A stretch of 26,511 nt of DNA from Phytophthora quininea (lineage: Eukaryota; Oomycota; Peronosporomycetes; Peronosporales; Peronosporaceae): the NCBI GenBank assembly GCA_011947345.1, contig JAAVTG010000336.1:1-26511 (forward strand). The letters run 5' to 3'. A model generated the notes under the pieces. It saw only the letters and a list, made by a program, of their open reading frames with translations, was not told the origin of the DNA and ran no database searches. The translations under genes were made by a program, and so were the position numbers. This document shows, one piece after another, positions 22,391 to 26,511 of this stretch; the first letter of the stretch is position 1; every line of letters starts with the position of its first letter.

Positions 22391-22886
22391 TCCGTACGCT
22401 TTGCCAACCCCCAAACAAAATCGAAATTGACGCCGCTCTCCTGCCCCACACACGACAAACACACCCCGCGCGCTGCTGGCTGCCTCTGCACACGTCCCAA
22501 CAACCTTCCCAGCACGCTCGCTCGTTTGCGCACGCATGTGACGCGACCTGGCGGCCACGGCGCGCAGACCCATTCCTCGAGCTGTGTCGGAGCCGCCACG
22601 TTGACGTCGTCGCCGATGCGTGCCTCCGTTCGCTCCTCAGCCAGAGTGAGTGGGCCAGCAATGCAGAGACGGAGAACACGCGCAGCCACTTTGCGGTCGA
22701 GCCCACAGTCGGTCTCGATGGCGGTCGCTCGACCCGCCACTGCTGGACTGGCACAAGCCACAAGCGTGCCGGCTCGAAGTGGGCCTCGGACACAGTCAGA
22801 CGGGCTGACAGCAGCAGCCCAGGGCGTGCTGCAGGCCGACAAGCGGTCGTTCCGGCCAGCCAACAAGCTGCGCGGCGCAAAAGGAG

Positions 22887-22958
22887 CTTCCCGTCCGGGA
22901 ATTGAACCCGGGTCACCCGCGTGACAGGCGGGTATACTAACCACTATACTAACGAGAA
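22887..22958 (-). tRNA. tRNA-Asp(GUC) copy D41, full length
   Basis: Identical to D3 over 72 nt; S41 on its right has modal length. Confidence 0.96.
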
Positions 22959-23459
22959 TCCGTACGCTTTGCCAACCCCCAAACAAAATCGAAATTGACG
23001 CCGCTCTCCTGCCCCACACACGACAAACACACGCCCCGCGCGCTGCTGGCTGCCTCTGCACACGTCCCAACAACCTTCCCAGCACGCTCGCTCGTTTGCG
23101 CACGCATGTGACGCGACCTGGCGGCCACGGCGCGCAGACCCATTCCTCGAGCTGTGTCGGAGCCGCCACACCGTTGACGTCGTCGCCGATGCGTGCCTCC
23201 GTTCGCTCCTCAGCCAGAGTGAGTGGGCCAGCAATGCAGAGACGGAGAACACGCGCAGCCACTTTGCGGTCGAGCCCACAGTCGGTCTCGATGGCGGTCG
23301 CTCGACCCGCCACTGCTGGACTGGCACAAGCCACAAGCGTGCCGGCTCGAAGTGGGCCTCGGACACAGTCAGACGGGCTGACAGCAGCAGCCCAGGGCGT
23401 GCTGCAGGCCGACAAGCGGTCGTTCCGGCCAGCCAACAAGCTGCGCGGCGCAAAAGGAG

Positions 23460-23531
23460 CTTCCCGTCCGGGAATTGAACCCGGGTCACCCGCGTGACAG
23501 GCGGGTATACTAACCACTATACTAACGAGAA
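23460..23531 (-). tRNA. tRNA-Asp(GUC) copy D42, full length
   Basis: Identical to D3 over 72 nt; last full-length copy before the right edge. Confidence 0.96.
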
Positions 23532-24026
23532 TCCGTACGCTTTGCCAACCCCCAAACAAAATCGAAATTGACGCCGCTCTCCTGCCCCACACACGACAAA
23601 CGCCCCGCGCTGCTGGCTGCCTCTGCACACGTCCCAACAACCTTCCCAGCACGCTCGCTCGTTTGCGCACGCATGTGACGCGACCTGGCGGCCACGGCGC
23701 GCAGACCCATTCCTCGAGCTGTGTCGGAGCCGCCACACCGTTGACGTCGTCGCCGATGCGTGCCTCCGTTCGCTCCTCAGCCAGAGTGAGTGGGCCAGCA
23801 ATGCAGAGACGGAGAACACGCGCAGCCACTTTGCGGTCGAGCCCACAGTCGGTCTCGATGGCGGTCGCTCGACCCGCCACTGCTGGACTGGCACAAGCCA
23901 CAAGCGTGCCGGCTCGAAGTGGGCCTCGGACACAGTCAGACGGGCTGACAGCAGCAGCCCAGGGCGTGCTGCAGGCCGACAAGCGGTCGTTCCGGCCAGC
24001 CAACAAGCTGCGCGGCGCAAAAGGAG

Positions 24027-24097
24027 CTTCCCGTCCGGGAATTGAACCGGGTCACCCGCGTGACAGGCGGGTATACTAACCACTATACTAACGAGAA
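24027..24097 (-). tRNA. tRNA-Asp(GUC) copy D43, 71 nt
   Basis: One C missing from the run before the G run (gaaccgggtc), which shifts the T stem out of register and leaves four good pairs. Shared only with D44. Confidence 0.84.
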
Positions 24098-24597
24098 TCC
24101 GTACGCTTTGCCAACCCCCAAACAAAATCGAAATTGACGCCGCTCTCCTGCCCCACACACGACAAACACACGCCCCGCGCGCTGCTGGCTGCCTCTGCAC
24201 ACGTCCCAACAACCTTCCCAGCACGCTCGCTCGTTTGCGCACGCATGTGACGCGACCTGGCGGCACGGCGCGCAGACCCATTCCTCGAGCTGTGTCGGAG
24301 CCGCCACACCGTTGACGTCGTCGCCGATGCGTGCCTCCGTTCGCTCCTCAGCCAGAGTGAGTGGGCCAGCAATGCAGAGACGGAGAACACGCGCAGCCAC
24401 TTTGCGGTCGAGCCCACAGTCGGTCTCGATGGCGGTCGCTCGACCCGCCACTACTGGACTGGCACAAGCCACAAGCGTGCCGGCTCGAAGTGGGCCTCGG
24501 ACACAGTCAGACGGGCTGACAGCAGCAGCCCAGGGCGTGCTGCAGGCCGACAAGCGGTCGTTCCGGCCAGCCAACAAGCTGCGCGGCGCAAAAGGAG

Positions 24598-24667
24598 CTT
24601 CCGTCCGGGAATTGAACCGGGTCACCCGCGTGACAGGCGGGTATACTAACCACTATACTAACGAGAA
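24598..24667 (-). tRNA. tRNA-Asp(GUC) copy D44, 70 nt, two deletions
   Basis: Acceptor-run deletion (cttccg) plus the gaaccgggtc deletion seen in D43. The adjacent shared T-stem deletion suggests that D43 and D44 share a recent ancestor, if it is real. Confidence 0.8.
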
Positions 24668-25161
24668 TCCGTACGCTTTGCCAACCCCCAAACAAAATCG
24701 AAATTGACGCCGCTCTCCTGCCCCACACGACAAACACACGCCCCGCGCGCTGCTGGCTGCCTCTGCACACGTCCCAACAACCTTCCCAGCACGCTCGCTC
24801 GTTTGCGCACGCATGTGACGCGACCTGGCGGCCACGGCGCGCAGACCCATTCCTCGAGCTGTGTCGGAGCCGCCACACCGTTGACGTCGTCGCCGATGCG
24901 TGCCTCCGTTCGCTCCTCAGCCAGAGTGAGTGGGCCAGCAATGCAGAGACGGAGAACACGCGCAGCCACTTTGCGGTCGAGCCCACAGTCGGTCTCGATG
25001 GCGGTCGCTCGACCCGCCACTGCTGGACTGGCACAAGCCACAAGCGTGCCGGCTCGAAGTGGGCCTCGGACACAGTCAGACGGGCTGACAGCAGCAGCCC
25101 AGGGCGTGCTGCAGGCCGACAAGCGGTCGTTCAGCCAACAAGCTGCGCGGCGCAAAAGGAG

Positions 25162-25232
25162 CTTCCGTCCGGGAATTGAACCCGGGTCACCCGCGTGACA
25201 GGCGGGTATACTAACCACTATACTAACGAGAA
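25162..25232 (-). tRNA. tRNA-Asp(GUC) copy D45, 71 nt, edge copy
   Basis: The most upstream gene of the array in transcription order. It has the acceptor-run deletion (cttccg). Its upstream DNA matches the other copies for only 7 bp (25233-25239), so it has no A/T-rich element at -23 to -38; that stretch here (25255-25270) is GC-rich. The internal A and B boxes are intact. Confidence 0.85.
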
Positions 25233-25315
25233 TCCGTACTGGAAAACACCAGGCCAGACGGGGCCTTGACACTTAAACCGGAGAATTTGACCAACCGTGG
25301 ACTTCTCGGATTTCT

Positions 25316-26239
25316 TGAACGCAGTTACAGTTCCGATTTGGACTCCTGCACGCTTACTACCGACGCGCACCGGAGGTGTGGAAATATGAAATGGGTTATC
25401 ACCACGGATAGACTGCCCAACTGGGAAATGGAATAGGAGGAACCCTGGACGCACGCGCCTTAAGATCCCCTATCCAACTTGACTTGACACGGATGAGGAG
25501 CTCCGGCGACACCCAGGCCGTCTTGTCCTTCACTTGCACACACACGCGCTCACAGGAAACTGCTTCCAAAACCACTTGTGGGCTTCTTGACAAATCGATC
25601 TCTGTTTTATCTAAAACTCTTTCTCTTCTCTCTTGCGATTCTGGGTACAAATCAGGCTTCTACGCTTGTCTTGGCTTGAGTATGTGCAGGACTTGTCGAC
25701 TCGACACTTTTACTGGATTCTTTTCAAGATCAACCTATGGCGCAATCATCGGCACCGAAAACAGATCACCACCCTGAACGCACTTGTGTTCAGGACGCAC
25801 CTCCGTGCCTTGAACGCACTTCCATCTTGGATGTTACGTCTTGAACGCACTCTTGATACATCCATAGTAGAATCCATAGAAACATGATGCGTCCAGGGAA
25901 TATCGACTTGGACTCATCTGCATTCAGGATCTCCAACTGCATTCAAGGCGACTTGATCTTCATTCAGGATAACTTCAGTGGGGACACCTTCTGGGGGCGT
26001 ACTTGATATCTGCTACGGGTGCTGCAGGGCTTTGTTACTGACCAAGGCAAGGGCGGGTCTGCGTGCAGATACATTCTGCACGGAGATTTGCGCCTAAGGA
26101 GGCAACCCACCTTCATGGCGAGGGGTGGGTGAGACTGAGTGCTTATCTGCGTTCAAGGAGATTCTGCATCCTTGCGCTCACTTCTCAAGCCTGGGGCCCA
26201 TCCTTGGTAGGACACCCGCATCCAGCGCAGCTGCGTTCA
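25316..26239. repeat. Cluster of TGAACGCA motifs, plus then minus orientation
   Basis: TGAACGCA occurs on the plus strand at 25316-25323, 25775-25782, 25811-25818 and 25842-25849. Its reverse complement TGCGTTCA occurs at 26148-26155 and 26232-26239. The near form TGCATTCA is at 25918-25925 and 25938-25945. CATTCAGGAT recurs exactly at 25921-25930 and 25961-25970 with a variant starting at 25940. Six exact 8-mers in under 1 kb is well above chance. Binding site, decayed repeat or other origin is unknown. Confidence 0.6.
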
Positions 26240-26422
26240 AACTGGCTCCCAGGTGCACATGCATCGTTTTCCACTTGAACTTTCCGTCCACCAACCAGCG
26301 TCTGGCATCTTGAGTCAGTATACTTCACATAGAAAAATCCATTTTCACATCGTGTCAATTTTTCCAGCGGATCTTAGTGGGCTCTCAAGCGGAAAGTTGG
26401 GTCCTTCAATTATGGTCAGTAC

Positions 26423-26430
26423 TATATAAG
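26423..26430 (+). promoter_or_regulatory. TATA-like element TATATAAG
   Basis: TATATAAG lies in a fairly A/T-rich stretch about 80 bp from the right end. A Pol II start would fall about 25-35 bp to the right, inside the window, but no reading frame is visible before the window ends. It could equally be chance. Low confidence. Confidence 0.25.
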
Positions 26431-26511
26431 GAAACACGTTGCTAAAGGAAGACGCTTTGCAACTTACGCCCTATGTTCTTCCAAAAATAATCGTTGATAA
26501 AAGTTCTTCGG

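Larger units (their letters stand above)
1..25239 (-). repeat. Tandem array of ~573-bp tRNA-Asp(GUC) units, 45 copies
   Basis: Head-to-tail repeat of one tRNA gene plus one spacer. Start-to-start distances run from 563 to 574 bp. The commonest form is a 72-nt gene plus a 501-nt spacer, and the length of every other unit is explained by small indels that I could locate by reading. All 45 genes face left. The first bases of the window lie inside a unit, so the array continues off the left edge; the right edge is at 25239, where the match to the unit ends after TCCGTAC. Each spacer is visibly GC- and CpG-rich except for one short A/T-rich element just upstream of each gene. Similar organisation is known in Entamoeba tRNA arrays. 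A single-isoacceptor array this long could be a tRNA supply locus, a structural or boundary element, or simply a satellite seeded by a tRNA gene. The sequence does not decide among these. Confidence 0.97.
25240..26511. other. Flank outside the array, no recognised gene
   Basis: Composition is visibly less GC-rich than the array and no part of the 573-bp unit recurs. Open frames here are short: plus strand 25484-25777 (97 codons) and 26063-26278 (71 codons), minus strand 25399-25650 (83 codons). None shows a domain, signal peptide or codon pattern I recognise, so none is called a gene. The first 15 bases contain a small CTGG-AAAACA-CCAG hairpin. The stretch holds the TGAACGCA motif cluster and, near the right edge, a TATA-like element. 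It could be intergenic DNA, an intron, or part of an unrecognised repeat. Confidence 0.7.

Noticed and set aside
5098..24006. Many long minus- and plus-strand open frames across the array (up to 995 codons)
   Set aside because: They repeat with the unit, run through tRNA genes, change frame whenever a unit gains or loses a base, and have no start context or recognised domain.
1..25239. CRISPR array or bacterial repeat
   Set aside because: The period is 573 bp, repeats and spacers are both near-identical between units, and each unit holds a eukaryote-type tRNA gene without CCA.
1..25239. rDNA or 5S rRNA/U6 array
   Set aside because: No 5S, U6 or rRNA sequence is recognisable in the 501-nt spacer; the only RNA gene in the unit is tRNA-Asp.
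1..25239. tRNA-derived SINE amplified in tandem
   Set aside because: The tRNA part is a complete functional cloverleaf followed at once by a Pol III terminator; there is no A-rich tail, no fused body and no target-site duplication.
1..25239. Entamoeba as the source
   Set aside because: The array style is similar, but Entamoeba genomes and tRNA-array spacers are very A/T-rich, unlike this unit.
25399..25650. Minus-strand open frame of 83 codons in the flank
   Set aside because: Short, overlaps a plus-strand frame, no recognisable domain; nothing separates it from chance.
25484..25777. Plus-strand open frame of 97 codons in the flank
   Set aside because: Low-complexity Ser/Thr/Cys-rich translation with no domain or convincing start context.
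26063..26278. Plus-strand open frame of 71 codons in the flank
   Set aside because: Overlaps another frame of similar length at 26125-26313 and has no recognised features.

Overview
The window is almost entirely one tandem array. From base 1 to 25239 a GC-rich unit of about 573 bp (72-nt tRNA gene plus a 501-nt spacer in its commonest form) repeats head to tail, giving 45 copies of a tRNA-Asp(GUC) gene, all on the minus strand. The array runs off the left edge of the window, so 45 is a minimum. Copies are numbered D1 to D45 from left to right, and spacer Sn lies between Dn and Dn+1 (upstream of Dn and downstream of Dn+1 in transcription).

The organism is a eukaryote and this is a nuclear locus. 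The tRNA has internal A and B boxes, no encoded CCA, a TTTT Pol III terminator a few bases past the discriminator base, and the yeast-type Asp identity set (G73, GUC, C38, G10-U25). Tandem arrays of spacer-separated tRNA genes are known from Entamoeba and from some plants and animals. This unit is far too GC-rich for Entamoeba. I cannot name the species; a fungus, alga or other protist would all fit.

Layout: D1-D22 and their spacers (1 to about 12687) carry mixed spacer variants. 12688-17201 is a block of eight spacers that look identical apart from one A-run, which suggests recent local amplification. From 17202 to 25232 (D31-D45) the units are more ragged, with many 2-8 bp microdeletions. 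At 25239, only 7 bp upstream of D45, the repeat stops and a less GC-rich flank begins. Of the 45 tRNA copies, 26 are full length (72 nt) and 19 lack one or two bases, every time inside a short homopolymer run. Those are either decaying copies or uncorrected long-read consensus errors.

The flank (25240-26511) has no gene I recognise. It carries an overrepresented 8-mer, TGAACGCA, in plus orientation in its left half and minus orientation in its right half, and a TATA-like TATATAAG near the right edge. No protein-coding gene is supported anywhere. The very long open frames across the array are by-products of a GC-rich unit whose length is divisible by three.
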